A stretch of DNA of 64,000 bases from Micropterix aruncella. Its lineage: Eukaryota > Arthropoda > Insecta > Lepidoptera > Micropterigidae. The position numbers and the translations under genes are program-made. The stretch is taken from positions 19,571,517-19,635,516 of the forward strand of contig OX155961.1 of assembly GCA_944548615.1 (NCBI GenBank). Direction: 5' to 3'. Below the pieces are notes generated by a model that worked only from the letters and a program-made list of their open reading frames with translations, was not told the DNA's origin and searched no databases. Shown one piece after another: positions 22,905 through 35,125 of the stretch (the first letter of the stretch is position 1; every line of letters begins with the position of its first letter).

Positions 22905-23303
22905 GCGATTTTGTCGCGGATCCGTGGCGGCCCTTTCCTTACCTTTCCTCTTACATGGGATCGGGTGGCCAACGGATCGTTTCTCAGGATAGATGACGCC
23001 AAATCACTACTCTCGCTTCTAAGGAATCGTATGTTACTAGACACTCCCGGTTATTCGCCGGATTGCGCAAGCGATTGGCTGGCCCTGTGGCAAACCGCTC
23101 AATTCCGCCCGAGGTGTTTCACCGGATCCTCATTTCTAAACTACTGCAGATTACAGTGCAGGCATAGTTTACATCGGCCCTTACAGGTTAAGTAACTCGT
23201 CGAGGAGGGTACCGAATGAGAGCTGAACCGTGAGTTGGGCCGACCTAACAAAACACCAGCAGCCATTAGGCTCAACTTGCATTAAACCATTAGGAAACAC
23301 TGG
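22905..23303 (+). repeat. Repeat family A, copy 2 (3' half, diverged)
   Basis: 'gggatcgggtggcc' and 'gctgaaccgtgagttgggcc' are in the same order as in other copies. It is followed directly by the start of copy 3, giving a head-to-tail pair. Confidence 0.55.
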
Positions 23304-23304
23304 G

Positions 23305-23950
23305 TGGATGCAACTAGAGTTGTCAACTATAACGGGCGAACCTGTCACCTCAGGAAGTTTTAACGATATTAGATCGTTTTGTCTCCCGTGAGATGAGCGA
23401 AGAAGACTTAAGACAAAAAACAATCCTCTATCTATTTATTCCACCTGCCCGTCAGAGGCCAACGTCGTACGGCGAGGCATCGGGAAAGGTAACCAGAGGG
23501 CAGCCTCGCCTCCTGACTACCAGTTTGGAAGGATATCTCCGTCTGGAATGAACCTTCAGGATACCTCCTGCCTCCTGATTGGTTACAGGATCGAGGTCGT
23601 TTGCGCGGTCCTCTCCCTTACGTAGAGGTAATATGGTATCTACCGTATCTATCGCGGACTACGGTATGCTTTGCGCGACTTATTTATCCGGGATCGGGTG
23701 GCCGAATGTTCGTTAAAAGAGCAGTTGTCATAAGGCTACTAACTACCCCCCGCTCTTAAGGAAACATTACTGTTTCCAAACCCCCTGTCTGTTAGTTGAA
23801 ATGCTTGATTGGCTGATGCCGCACGGAGCGCATACCGTTCAGGAGCGCTCGAAGGTTGACTCCTAGGGAGTCTGGCCCTCAGGCCAGCGTCCTACCCTGG
23901 CTCTCACTTCTGCGTGGAGACTGGGTGAAGGCAGTCCGTAATGCAGTGCA
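23305..23950 (+). repeat. Repeat family A, copy 3
   Basis: Starts 'gttgtcaactataacgggcg', and contains 'ccgtcagaggccaacg' and 'ggaaggatatctccgtctgg'. It ends near the 'gggtgaaggcagtccgta' block without the usual terminal block, so it is truncated or diverged at its 3' end. Confidence 0.7.
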
Positions 23951-24877
<927 letters not shown>

Positions 24878-24953
24878 TTTTTTAATGAAAATTTTGTATT
24901 TTTATACACTTTAGGGTTTTTGGTTAGTAAAAGGGATAAAGTTGAGTACCTTA

Positions 24954-24992
24954 GCCGAACGTTTCGGAGACCGTGGCTCCTTCCTCAGCGGC
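24954..24992 (-). ncRNA. Hammerhead-ribozyme-like motif, left arm
   Basis: On the minus strand: stem I GCCG (24992-24989), core CTGAGGA (24988-24982), stem II GGAG/CTCC with an internal loop, GAAAC plus GTT (24965-24958), then CGGC (24957-24954) closing stem I. Stem II is weaker than in the right arm because of one base change. Confidence 0.4.
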
Positions 24993-25549
24993 GAGAAGAA
25001 TACTGGCATCCGCTGCTGTCACCAACGGCTACCCGCTTTTCTTCTGTGGTACTGGGAGAATGGTGATTTGGCGGGGTGATAATGTGAATTTAAATTAAAA
25101 TGGTTTAATTTTGAATTTAAAAAAAAAACATATATTTTTAAATTTTATTTAAAAAAATAGTTGTAGTGCATGTGTGTTAAAAGTGTTTGAACTACATATG
25201 TGTGGGGAGGTGAGTGTGTGTGTGTGAGGTAAGTGCCCCTGGCAAGCTCCTAGTACCCATATATGTCCAAGTTCCCACGTTTTAAGTTTTATTTCCGGTG
25301 TATTTTCCGGGAATGCCCGGAAAGTACACCGGAATGCCCGGAAGTTTTATTTCCGGTGTATTTACACATTTTTTATATATATTTTTTAATAAAATTTAAA
25401 AATATATGTTTTTTTTAATTCAAAATTAAACCATTTTAATTTAAATTCACATTATCACCCCGCCAAATCACCATTCTCCCAGTACCACAGAAGAAAAGCG
25501 GGTAGCCGTTGCCGCGTTGGTGACAGCAGCGGATGCCAGTATTCTTCTC

Positions 25550-25588
25550 GCCGCTGAGGAAGGAGCCACGGGCTCCGAAACGTTCGGC
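25550..25588 (+). ncRNA. Hammerhead-ribozyme-like motif, right arm
   Basis: Stem I GCCG (25550-25553), CTGAGGA (25554-25560) matching the CUGANGA core, then an unpaired A. Stem II is GGAGCC-ACG-GGCTCC (25562-25576). Next come GAAA (25577-25580), C-G as a minimal stem III, T-T with the last T at the cleavage-site position (25583-25584), and CGGC (25585-25588) pairing with stem I. The very short stem III is like the minimal hammerheads reported from Penelope-like elements. Activity is not shown. Confidence 0.5.
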
Positions 25589-25632
25589 TAAGGTACTCAA
25601 CTTTATCCCTTTTACTAACCAAAAACCCTAAA

Positions 25633-25863
<231 letters not shown>

Positions 25864-26035
25864 TCACTCAAACCGCGCGAAATTCAAAATTATTGTTTCG
25901 CCCCTACAATTGTTTTGCCCCTACAATATGTAAATTGTTAAATTAAATAAGTAAATAAATAAAAATCTTTAGGCTTTTTTTAGATAACCAAAATGAACTT
26001 ACTGGGTTATATTCAGTTTTAAAAAGTGAATAAGA

Positions 26036-26575
26036 GTGAATAATCACTTTTCAAAACTAACTAACCCCGTAAGTTCACATTGGCTATGTTCATATCGCAG
26101 AAATCTAGCCGATTTCGAAGTGAATGGTGTGCATCACCACTATCCAACAAGATCCCGTAGCATGCTACGTTCGGTAAGTCATGCATTATCCAAGTCGGAG
26201 AGGCTAGCCTATATCGCCGGCCCAGCGGTTTACAACAAACTCAGCGAGCACATTAGGCAGGCGCAATCTCTTGACGTATTTAAGAGACGCCTTAAGAGGT
26301 ACCCCACAGATAAGGCGTTTTACTCACTGGAGGAATATTACTCCAGTGAAGTCTATAATGCTTTGATGGCTAAAGTGTTTATTGATTTCTTTGCATTTTG
26401 TCTTGTATTTCCTCTTTTTACATTATTCTTGTTTTTTTTTGTTTATTGCTATTTTTTCTTTACGATAAAAAAAATATGTTTGTTTTGCTAATATGTATGG
26501 ATGTTTGCCAATCTGTATCTGACTTGTATACCAGCATACTGATAAAATGAATATGAATGAATATGTGAATATAAA
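26036..26575 (+). mobile_element. LINE ORF2 C-terminal tail and 3' UTR
   Basis: The plus-strand frame 26036-26491 carries HHYPTRSRSMLRSV, then AYIAGPAVYNKLSEHIRQAQ, SLDVFKRRLKRYP and SLEEYYSSE. This order (TRS, GP-x-L/VYN-L, FK-x2-LK, final acidic SxEE) is the post-RT tail of CR1/Jockey-type ORF2. Residues after about 26380 are 3' UTR read through. The tail ends with GAATAT/GAATGAATAT units at 26547-26570. Its sister copy is at 20655-20930 in antisense. Confidence 0.7.
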
Positions 26576-27262
26576 TAACCTAAAGATAACTATAAGTAAA
26601 AACACAAAAAATACACCACCCATGCAAATAGACATGTGTTTGGAACGTGTTTCGTAATACAAAATCCGTAAAATAATACAGTCTGAGATATGAGCGAGAG
26701 TCTGCTCTCGAGATATGAGCGAGAACATTGCGCGATCGCGGAAAAATAAAGACGAGCAAAAGACACCCAAGGGGGTCTCCTTAACAATAAAGCCTCAGAT
26801 GCGCCGCGCCGGTGACGGGATAATAGGTGGAAAATAAGGATCTCACTTTTCGAGGACGCCAGCTAAAGAGAGGCCGACGAGGAGTAGGAGATGGAGATGG
26901 GGAGATTTACGACGCGTGTCGCTCACCAGGAAAGGCGTTAATTAGTGAATGTTATTCGCATCGTTAATTCCTCAGATACTTGACGCTGGATGATAATGGG
27001 AGATTATGGTGTATAAAGATAATGTCATTGTGGTTGTCATTTTAAGTGAGTTTTAACTCAAATTATAATTATACCACACTGTGTGATCATCTCTCCAATC
27101 TTGTTTTTGTTTTCCTTATTTCAATTGAATTGCATTTAGATTAATTTGTATCCTGTGTATACTCGTAATTATGTATATTTATAAACTTATTTGAAAACGA
27201 TTATCATGACTAATTAGTTAATAGCTATTATAAATATATTATAAGACTAATAATATAAAAGA
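26576..27262. other. Unassigned; GC-richer patch 26790-26960
   Basis: No recognised gene. The patch is single-copy in the window and has no long frame. Confidence 0.3.
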
Positions 27263-27417
27263 GAATTTACCGCTTGAAGTTGGAAACAGGCGATGTTTCG
27301 GCGACGTTGCAACCGCTTTTGTCCAGGATAGATTCATAGTCTACCTTGGACAACGGCGGTTGGAACATCGCCGAAACGTCGGGTGTTACAAACTTCATGG
27401 GGTAAATTCGCTTTTAT
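27263..27417. repeat. Fold-back repeat F, copy 1
   Basis: Imperfect inverted repeat, from 'gaatttaccgcttgaagttg' to 'caacttcatggggtaaattc' in approximate complement. The right arm contains 'acaacggcggttgg' and 'cgccgaaacgtcgggtgtt'. The same unit makes the palindromes at 29576-29742 and 47814-47960. Confidence 0.7.
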
Positions 27418-27458
27418 CTTATTTATAATGTCAAACAATTGCGATAGTCTTCGAGGTA

Positions 27459-27775
27459 TCATGTCGACCACCCCCTCTCCATCCGCGACGGGGAGGGTGA
27501 GGGGGCACGATGGGGGTAGTTGGAAGGGGGAGTGAAGGAAGGTAGTTGGGGGGAGAGAGGGAATTTATAGAAGAGGGGTAGGGAGAGGAAGACTAGAGGG
27601 GTAAGTTGGAGGGAAAGGGTGTGGGTCTGTGAGAGGGAGGCTTGGGATAGAAGGAGGTGGAGTGGTGGGGCGGATGGGTTGGGGCGGGAGGGAAGGGGGG
27701 GGGGGGGGTTGGTGCGCGAAAGGGGTTGTCTGCTTGCCGCGAAAGTCTTGGGGTGACTCAATATTTTTTTTTCAT
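27459..27775 (+). repeat. Purine-rich G tract ending in a family C terminus
   Basis: 27485-27715 is almost pure G/A on the plus strand with many runs of 3-15 G, including about 15 G at 27696-27710. It ends in 'gcgaaagtcttggggtgact', the terminal block of repeat family C. The long minus-strand frame over it, rich in Pro and Ser, is a by-product of the composition. Confidence 0.7.
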
Positions 27776-28689
27776 ATATTGACACAAGTCTTTTTTTAAG
27801 CTGTAACTTTTTTCTACGATTTGAGGCTGATCGACCTAGTAACAAACGCTAACAATGAGAAGAGCTTTCTAAGTATATATATCTGGTCGTTGTTAGTGGA
27901 GACGCGTCCCATATATTTATGGTTATAATCGTTTATTTTTCATTGTTAAGCGTATTTCGCTTGGGTACTTTCATCAGTCAAAATATTAATTTAGTTAGCT
28001 TTAATAATAGTATAGCTTATAGTATATGCTGTTTATATTAAATAGTTTTGAAGCATTTGGACCGCCTTCCATTTCAGCGATCCTTTCAAGCGCTCGCAAA
28101 TAAACCGCTGAAACAAGGCAAAATACTGAAATACGGCCAGAGCTGAAATTCAAAACGATCCTACATCGCGCATTGTGTTTACAACGGGATACCATTTCCC
28201 ACCATGAATCCATCTGCCAGATTAAATCTATTGAATTTCAGAGCCGTTTCAGGCACCGTATTTTATACGCGGTATACACCTGTAAAACGGAGATATTATA
28301 TATAAGCGGTTTATATCATATTTTATATCCTCTTATTGCCTTCAAATATCGGGTTTCGGAATATGGATCATGGTTGTTTTATATTTCTTCTCCATCTGTT
28401 CACTGCTAAAACTTTATTGGCTGCTGCTCGAAACAAGGGTATAGTAGATTTCTAAAAACAAGCTCGGGAATCACATATCCAAGACGTCCCATACCTATTC
28501 TTTGTCCCATACCTATTCTTTCGACTATTTTGCCTAAAAATATTAGATGCGTAATAGTGTATCTTTCGGTATGATGCGTGATATGATCGAAGTATTCGGG
28601 ATTGCTGACCTTTATTGTTCACGATATTTCTACATTCTTGCTTTAATGCTTTAGGATATAATCATTATTCCTAATCCAGTTTATTCGGA
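27776..28689. other. Unassigned sequence
   Basis: No recognised gene. A 19-bp direct repeat ('gtcccatacctattctttg') sits at 28484-28520. Confidence 0.35.
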
Positions 28690-29065
28690 GTATCATCGAT
28701 TGCTCAATACCATAGTAAGTTTTAGCAACCCTTTTCCCCCGGCGATAGCATTGTCCGGCGAAACTAATAGCAATTTATTTGGCTATCTAAAATAACGTTG
28801 TAACCTGTATACCAAATTAAAAATTGACATATTTATGTAAATAATTTAAAAATAATAAGAGTTATGATTTAAAACCTTGTTTTTTCATTATTATTTTATT
28901 TCGGATAGGATTCCTATTCAGACGTGTTTTAAGCACTATCTATAGTGCGCCGCTATATTGTTATACCACGAACGCCGCCATATTGACAATAAAAGATTAA
29001 TAAATTTTTGGAACTATGAATGCCATCTACACGCTACGTTTCATTGTAAAATCCTAGCTGCCTGC
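28690..29065. repeat. Dispersed repeat family B, copy 2
   Basis: The most continuous copy: 'ccatagtaagttttagcaac' at the left, 'acgccgccatattgac' and 'aaatcctagctgcc' at the right, in the same order as 9170-10345. Non-coding. Confidence 0.55.
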
Positions 29066-29199
29066 TCATAGTACATACCTCTCCTCCGATAAGTGCTCAG
29101 CTTTCCATCCCTTTCAATAATATTAAGAATACGTAGAATATTAGATGTATGACTTACAGATGCAGGTTGCTGTTTTTCTTCCAAATACCTTCATTATCA

Positions 29200-30145
29200 T
29201 GTACTTGTCAACTACAACGGGCGAATCCGTCACCTCAGGAAGTTTTAACGATATGTGATCATTCTGTCTCCAGCGAAGTGAGCGTAGAAGACTTTGGGAC
29301 GGTACAAACCTACCGTCCAGCAAATCCTCAAACCCGCCAGAGTCAAACGCCTTACGGCGAGGCACTAGTAAGGTAATCTAGTGGGGCCACCTCGCCCCTT
29401 AGCTATCAGTTTTGGCAGGATATCTCCGCCAGGAATTAACCTTCAGGATACCTTCCTCCTGACTGGTTTCAGGGCTGAAGTCGCTTAAGCGGCCTCTACC
29501 TGCCGCGATTCAGTTTGAATCTATCGCGGACCAAAGGCATCTTGTGCCCGGCTCTGAATTTAGAATTAGGTAAATAGGATAGAAAACGAATTTACCGCGT
29601 GAAATTTGTAACACCCGACGTTTCAGTGACGTTGCAGCCGCCGTTGTCTAGGGTAGACTGTCTATCCTAGACAACGGCGGCTGCAACGTCACCGAAACGT
29701 CGGGTGCTACAAATTTCACGCGGTAAATTCGTTTTATATCCTGTTTATAATGTCAAACAACCGCGATGGTCTTCGATTGTATAGAATTGGGTAGCCTAAT
29801 GGTCATTTCAAGAGTGGTTGACAACAGGTAAACATCCACCCCCGCCGCTTAGGAGCCAGTATATATATCCATAGTTCCCAGACTCCTTCAGAAATTAGTC
29901 ATTGTGCACAACCGATTGTCATCGCCAAACGGTGCGCAAACCGTCTAGTAGCACCGAGAGGCAACCCGTCAGGAGAAACCGATCTACCAGCCGTGAGGCC
30001 TGAGACGCGAGAGTCTGTCCCGAGGCAACTATCTACACGAGCAGGCATCTACTGAATAGGAGTTGAACCGTGAGTTGTACCGATCCGGGTACATAATGGA
30101 TCTTCTGGCCTAAGCTGTACGAAACCATTCGCTACCCATTATCAT
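29200..30145 (+). repeat. Repeat family A, copy 4 (split by fold-back F)
   Basis: The most complete copy: 'gtcaactacaacgggcgaat' at the start and 'ctgtacgaaaccattcgct' at the end. Between about 29575 and 29770 it is interrupted by the palindrome at 29576-29742, which therefore inserted after this copy. Confidence 0.75.
29576..29742. repeat. Fold-back repeat F, copy 2 (near-perfect palindrome)
   Basis: Two arms of about 80 bp with only a few mismatches and a 5-nt centre near 29655. The right arm holds 'acaacggcggctgcaacg' and GAAACGTCGGG at 29694. The arms run from 'aggatagaaaacgaattt' to its complement. It is inserted in family A copy 4. Confidence 0.85.
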
Positions 30146-30231
30146 GTCGTAGAACTTTGTGATATTTGGCTTCAATCCATATTCGTCACATACTCTTGTA
30201 AATTTGAAAACGAATTAATAAAAAAAAATTT

Positions 30232-30620
30232 ACTTATTTATTTATTGGTCATCAAAAAAAATTACACCGTTAGCACTTAACATAGATTGTGTTGCTCCTA
30301 ACTAGGCAGAGCCTGTTCTAATGAGAACACCAATACAAATGATTATAAACTACATACTTCCAAAATTAAAATAAAAAAATTGAATCAAATCAAGTTAAAG
30401 TGAAATTCTCACTACACCAAATAATATTAGAACTCTAAACAAGTAATATATTAGAACTAAATAATAATGTATAATAATAATAATAATATATAATAGCAAT
30501 AATGAATAATCATTTATAATAATAACTAATAATATATAACAATTAGTAAAAATACGTATATAAAATATATAGAAAATAAATATATTTATTTATTTTAAAA
30601 TTGTGATGAATGTTTTCTCC
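30232..30620 (-). mobile_element. LINE 3'-UTR remnant
   Basis: (TTAT)-rich start at 30232, then 'ctaactaggcagagcctgtt'. This block recurs, diverged, at 8975, 32655, 32970 and 34563. The following 300 bp are (TAA)-rich. No coding part. Confidence 0.4.
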
Positions 30621-30984
30621 GTCTCTCTCCTACCAAGGTTTATTAACCATAATGTAAGGTGATATTTTTTGTTGGTTGCTGCTAATTTCCAATATGTTCT
30701 CTTTACTCATGATATTGACCATTCTTGGAGCAAGAAAGCTGTAAAGACGTTGTCCAAAAGGCGATAGACGTTTCGGCACTTCAAAGTTTCCCTTATAACG
30801 ACCCGATCTCTCCCTGTTTTCGTATCTCGTTTCGTTTCGATCTCTCCTCGACCCGTTATCGCATTCAACTTTTAATCACAATTTAACGATTGGCACTTGA
30901 AAGTAGACGAATCTAGTTATGTAATAAACATAAATATAATAAAATAAGAATATATTTTCATGCTTACCTGGACGCTGGAAATAC

Positions 30985-32050
30985 AATACAATACAATCAA
31001 CTACTCCAGTAGATAGGCATTTCTACACTTGGATGTGTCACAAAATTAAATTATTAAAAATATAACTATCGTGATAGTTGTCATGGCTGTAATATTATAT
31101 TCAATATTACCTACATACAAATAATCAAAATATACCAATGTGATTTAAGAGTCAGGGAGAATAATATATTAAAATAGAAATGCAAATTCTATGTAGAATA
31201 ATCAAAAAATATATATTTTATTGTCAATCCAGCAATATGCCTTCGTATTTTTTTGTAAATAAATAGATGTGTAATAAATTATTTGAAAATTAGAATGTCA
31301 GCTATCATAATACCATTATGCTTAAAACTTTACGCATTTCATTAATCATCAACATGGAAAATAAACTCAGAATTTTCAAACTCCCTTATACCATAAATTG
31401 GGTTTCTTACCAAATTATGTATAATTATCTTTTTAAATTGGTACTCTCCAAGGCTTTTCAATTGCTCTGCAATCTTATTATAGAAGGACAAATGTTGGTG
31501 AATAAAACTGTATCGCACTTTGCTAAGTCGCTGTCGGTTTATGTGGAGATTGGATTTATTCCTTTTATCGTGATGATGAAAATCACTATTCACCGGAGCT
31601 TCTGTTAGGTGTCTACGAGCGTACATAATATTTTGGTAGATGTAAGAAGAAAATAGTGTCATTATTCCTGATTTTACAAATAGCGGCTTACAAGAACTTC
31701 TTGGTGAGACGCGATATAAACTGCGTACCGCTCTTTTCTGGAGGAGAAAAATTCTTTTTGAGTTTGGTGCCATTCCCCAAAACAGTAGGCCATACGTTAT
31801 TACGGAGTGGAAATATGCAAAATAAACGGATTTAGCTGCTTCAAAACCGCATAAACTTCTTATCTTTCTAATGGCAAATATGGCACTGCACATTTTTTTA
31901 CTGAGATCATTTAAGTGATCAGACCATTGTAATTTTTGATCAATTTCTAATCCGAGAAATTTCGTGGAGGAGACATTTTCTAGTTGGTCAGACCCAAAGT
32001 ATGCGTAAATCAGCAGTTTATTATAAGCGCGGAGCGAAAAACACACAATC
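30985..32050 (-). pseudogene. LINE ORF2 C-terminal fragment with 3' UTR (CR1/Jockey-type)
   Basis: The minus-strand frame 32046-31342 (234 residues) begins after the RT catalytic motif. It has TKFLGLEIDQKLQWSDHL (RT thumb), YFAYFHSVITYGLLFWG, the LQKRAVRSLYRV basic helix, and a tail with TR-like and YN segments ending FENSEFIF. The 3' UTR runs to a tail of (ATTGT)n seen as 'aatacaatacaatacaat' at 30985-31000. The 5' truncation at about 32050 removes palm and endonuclease. A sister 3' UTR is at 37860-38340. Confidence 0.8.
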
Positions 32051-33154
32051 GTCCCTCGTTACTCAACGCAGGGCACTAACGACTCTTTCGCGTCAGGCGA
32101 ACTTTCCCGATGGTTGACTTAAGGTCACCCGAATGTGCATAGGTTCCGTCCAATCGCCATCGCTCCCATTACCCGCCCACTCTCATTACCCAGCGCTCCT
32201 CTAGCTGTTTCGCCGTAAGTTAACGGGTTCGAAGAGCAAAGAGCACTCCGAGCGGAAATAACGCATCTAAACAACGGAAATTGACTGCTAACGTCCTAAC
32301 GTCGTCGATCGGCCAACGGTCATTCAATTTCAGTTGCTAACGAGCGAGCATGGCAGTGCGCAATCCGGCCCCTGCGGAGCAATCCCAGAATCAACTTAAT
32401 ACCCCAAATGATGCCGGATTTCATACTTTTGACGATATTAATCTGTCACCTGGCCGCTGAAATTTCATTCAACAGAAATAATCCCCTATGATAAGTGAGT
32501 TTGATGCAGGATATATAATGATTGAGATTATGCAAAACGTTTTTATATTTCTTTCAGTAAGTAAATATTATTCATCCCATGGTCAACTATCAAATTCAAA
32601 TTCAAATTAATGTATTCATTTTTAAATTTAAAATAGCTGGCATTTACAATAGTCAAACCCTAACTAGGCGTTCTAACCTAACTGTTCCAAGTTAGACAAC
32701 TTAGATCATTTTGAGAAATATTTTCATACTTAATTATAATAAAACTACGTTAATTATACCAATATAAAATTAACCAATATAAAATTTAAAAAATCAAAAT
32801 AACAATAAACTAATACAAGTAACTTAAAATATATAAAAAATCTAAAATCAATAATAATCAATATATATTAACATAAATACAAAACATATAAAAAATCGTC
32901 ATGAATAATCAAATTGAAATTCAAAATTCTTCATTTGTCTATATTATTACATATATTTTTAAATTCAAAGCCATCCTAACTAGGCCTCGCCTGTACTGTA
33001 TTATCTTTGTAGGTATATTATTATGTTAAATTTAAGAAGATACACATAGATATGACTCCAAAATAATAAAGCGTAATAATATTAAATTTAGGTATATAGG
33101 TTTATAATACATAGTCGGTACATTATACCAGTTTGTTTAAAACTTTACTTGATA
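32051..33154. other. Unassigned; GC-rich patch 32050-32460, LINE 3'-UTR pieces at 32590-32735 and 32925-33000
   Basis: 32350-32460 is a 36-codon plus-strand frame starting ATG (MAVRNPAPAEQS...). It has normal-looking amino-acid use but no recognised domain and no splice evidence. 32595-32615 carries AAATTC repeats and 32655-32690 the 'ctaactaggc' block of antisense LINE 3' UTRs. Confidence 0.25.
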
Positions 33155-33460
33155 AAAAAATCGGTACACAGAAACCCTGTGTAACCAAAATCACGTTGTG
33201 AAATTTTGGTTGAAATACAAGCGATTCCAAACAATACACAACAATTCTCGTATACAAGCGATGCAAATAATATTTAGGATCCGCAATGTTTAAAAAAAAT
33301 GCTACGTCATATTTAGAAAATTATCATTTTAATACCACGGTAAATACTACGAATATATTACGAATTGGCGCGCGTGGGGAGGTCGGGTTGGCGGGCTAGG
33401 GGGGGGGGGGTGTTTGCTTACGTGCCGGGGAAGTCTTGGGCTGACACAACCGATTTTTTT
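33155..33460 (+). repeat. Repeat family C, copy with G-rich insertion
   Basis: 'ggtacacagaaaccctgtg' and 'aaattttggttgaaatac' match 49080-49135 and 55710-55760. It ends 'ccggggaagtcttgggctga', like the other family C termini. 33370-33412 is G-rich. Confidence 0.6.
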
Positions 33461-34990
33461 ACCTTTACGGGTATATGAATAAACAGAATCCCCTACATGC
33501 GGGGGGTCATGAGACGTTTTGCTGTCCGTTTCAATGACTGACTTGTACGTGATGGTTTACAATTAGATGACATTATTTTTAAGTAAGTTTCTTAACTGTG
33601 TCAATATTGAACAAAGATGTTATCGATAGATGTCAATCTTTCTTTTATATTGATAAATATATGAACGGTAAACTTTCTTTTGATACGCTTTGTTCATATT
33701 CATATTGTATGTAATGTATTCAGGAATATCTAATATTACGAAATTAATGCCTTTATTTTAGCCGATATAAACAAACTTGAAAATAAAGCCAATCATAAGG
33801 TGTTCGGTAAACAGTTTCCAAATCATGAAAGATAGAGAAAGATACAAAATTTTATCGGTTTGTTTTTATCTGAAATGGATGTTGTATCCCTAGAGTCGAA
33901 GACTAAATTAGTGATATTATGAAAAATATTATCATGTTGTATAGCGGCGATGCTATTGAAATACTTTAAACAGAAATAACCTTAAGTTTAGGTAAAAGAC
34001 CGTTTTAACCTTACCCTAATTATTGAATTAGTTCAATACCTATAGAATAGAACTCCATTCAATATATACATAGCTTTAACGGAATAGATTGGCATACGTT
34101 TCATTCTATTATTTGCCTATATTCATTGGTATACTTTCAAATATATGGACATATTCCAGAAGCACTAATTTTATAAATACCTAGTAAATTAAATTTATTT
34201 TGTTGCAAAAATATTATAAGATGAATTATCATGGATCTTGTTTATTTCATATTCTGTGGCTCTATTTAATGACCATTTTACTATTTGTTACAGGTAAGCG
34301 CAGTTATTATATTCGCAAACGTGGTAAGTCCCGTTATATTAAACCAGCATTTCTTTAAATTGTATAATACAATGTATTTAAACTCTGGAAGCCATGTTTT
34401 GTTGGTACTCAACAAATTACTTTTATCAAAGTTGGACTTTTTTATTTCTATTATTACTAGAGCTACTAATGTAAAATTTGAAATTGTTTGTTTTGTACCA
34501 TTTTTTCAAATTGATTTATTCATTTTAAATTATCAGTAGTTACAATTCTCTATAGTCAAAGCCTAACTAGGCAGCCGCCTGTTCCAAGGTAGATCATTTA
34601 TTTTATTAAAATCATCTTAAGAAAACTATAATAATTTCTTTATATAAATAAATAAACATTAGTACCTAATTTTAATAGAAATAACTTAATTACCCAAAAT
34701 AAAATTCAGTAATTAAAATTATCAATGAGCCATGAATTTAATTAAAAATATATTAACATTTTAAAAGAGTATCAGTAATAATCATAATAAAGTTACAAAA
34801 ATAAAATTAATATAAAAAAATCATCAATTTTGTTTACCTAATTATATTTATGTTTTTATTTTAAACTTGCTGTAGGTACTTGGCCAATTCTAAATATTGG
34901 ACATGATCTTTGTTAATGAAATTTGGAATTTGTAATTGAAATCTCTGTACTTAAAATGGCATATCTGCTGGAACCATAAAGATGCAAGGA
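33461..34990. other. Unassigned AT-rich sequence
   Basis: No recognised gene. 34555-34595 contains the 'ctaactaggcagccgcctgt' LINE 3'-UTR block. The 84-codon frame at 34285 has no known motif. Confidence 0.35.
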
Positions 34991-34994
34991 ATTA

Positions 34995-35125
34995 AAACAT
35001 CCACATGTGAATAGTTCTGTCAAGATTGTTGCTTCTACGACGTTGCTCACTATTTTTTTTCCTACAAGCCTCGTGCAGTTGCCAAGTTTTGGCTGGTTGA
35101 TATTTCGCAACTAGCATAGTTCCAA
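34995..35125 (-). pseudogene. Helitron helicase fragment
   Basis: The minus-strand frame reads RNINQPKLGNCTRLVGKK followed by EATILT. This aligns with the LRN-(I/L)-N-Q-P-x-L-C-N-G-T-R-L-x-V block near the C-terminus of the Pif1-like helicase of Helitrons; the same block is at 44350-44395. Only about 40 residues survive, and the usual CNG has become GNC. Confidence 0.7.

Noticed and set aside
27459..27845. 128-codon Pro/Ser-rich protein
   Set aside because: Produced by the purine-rich tract; low-complexity composition only.
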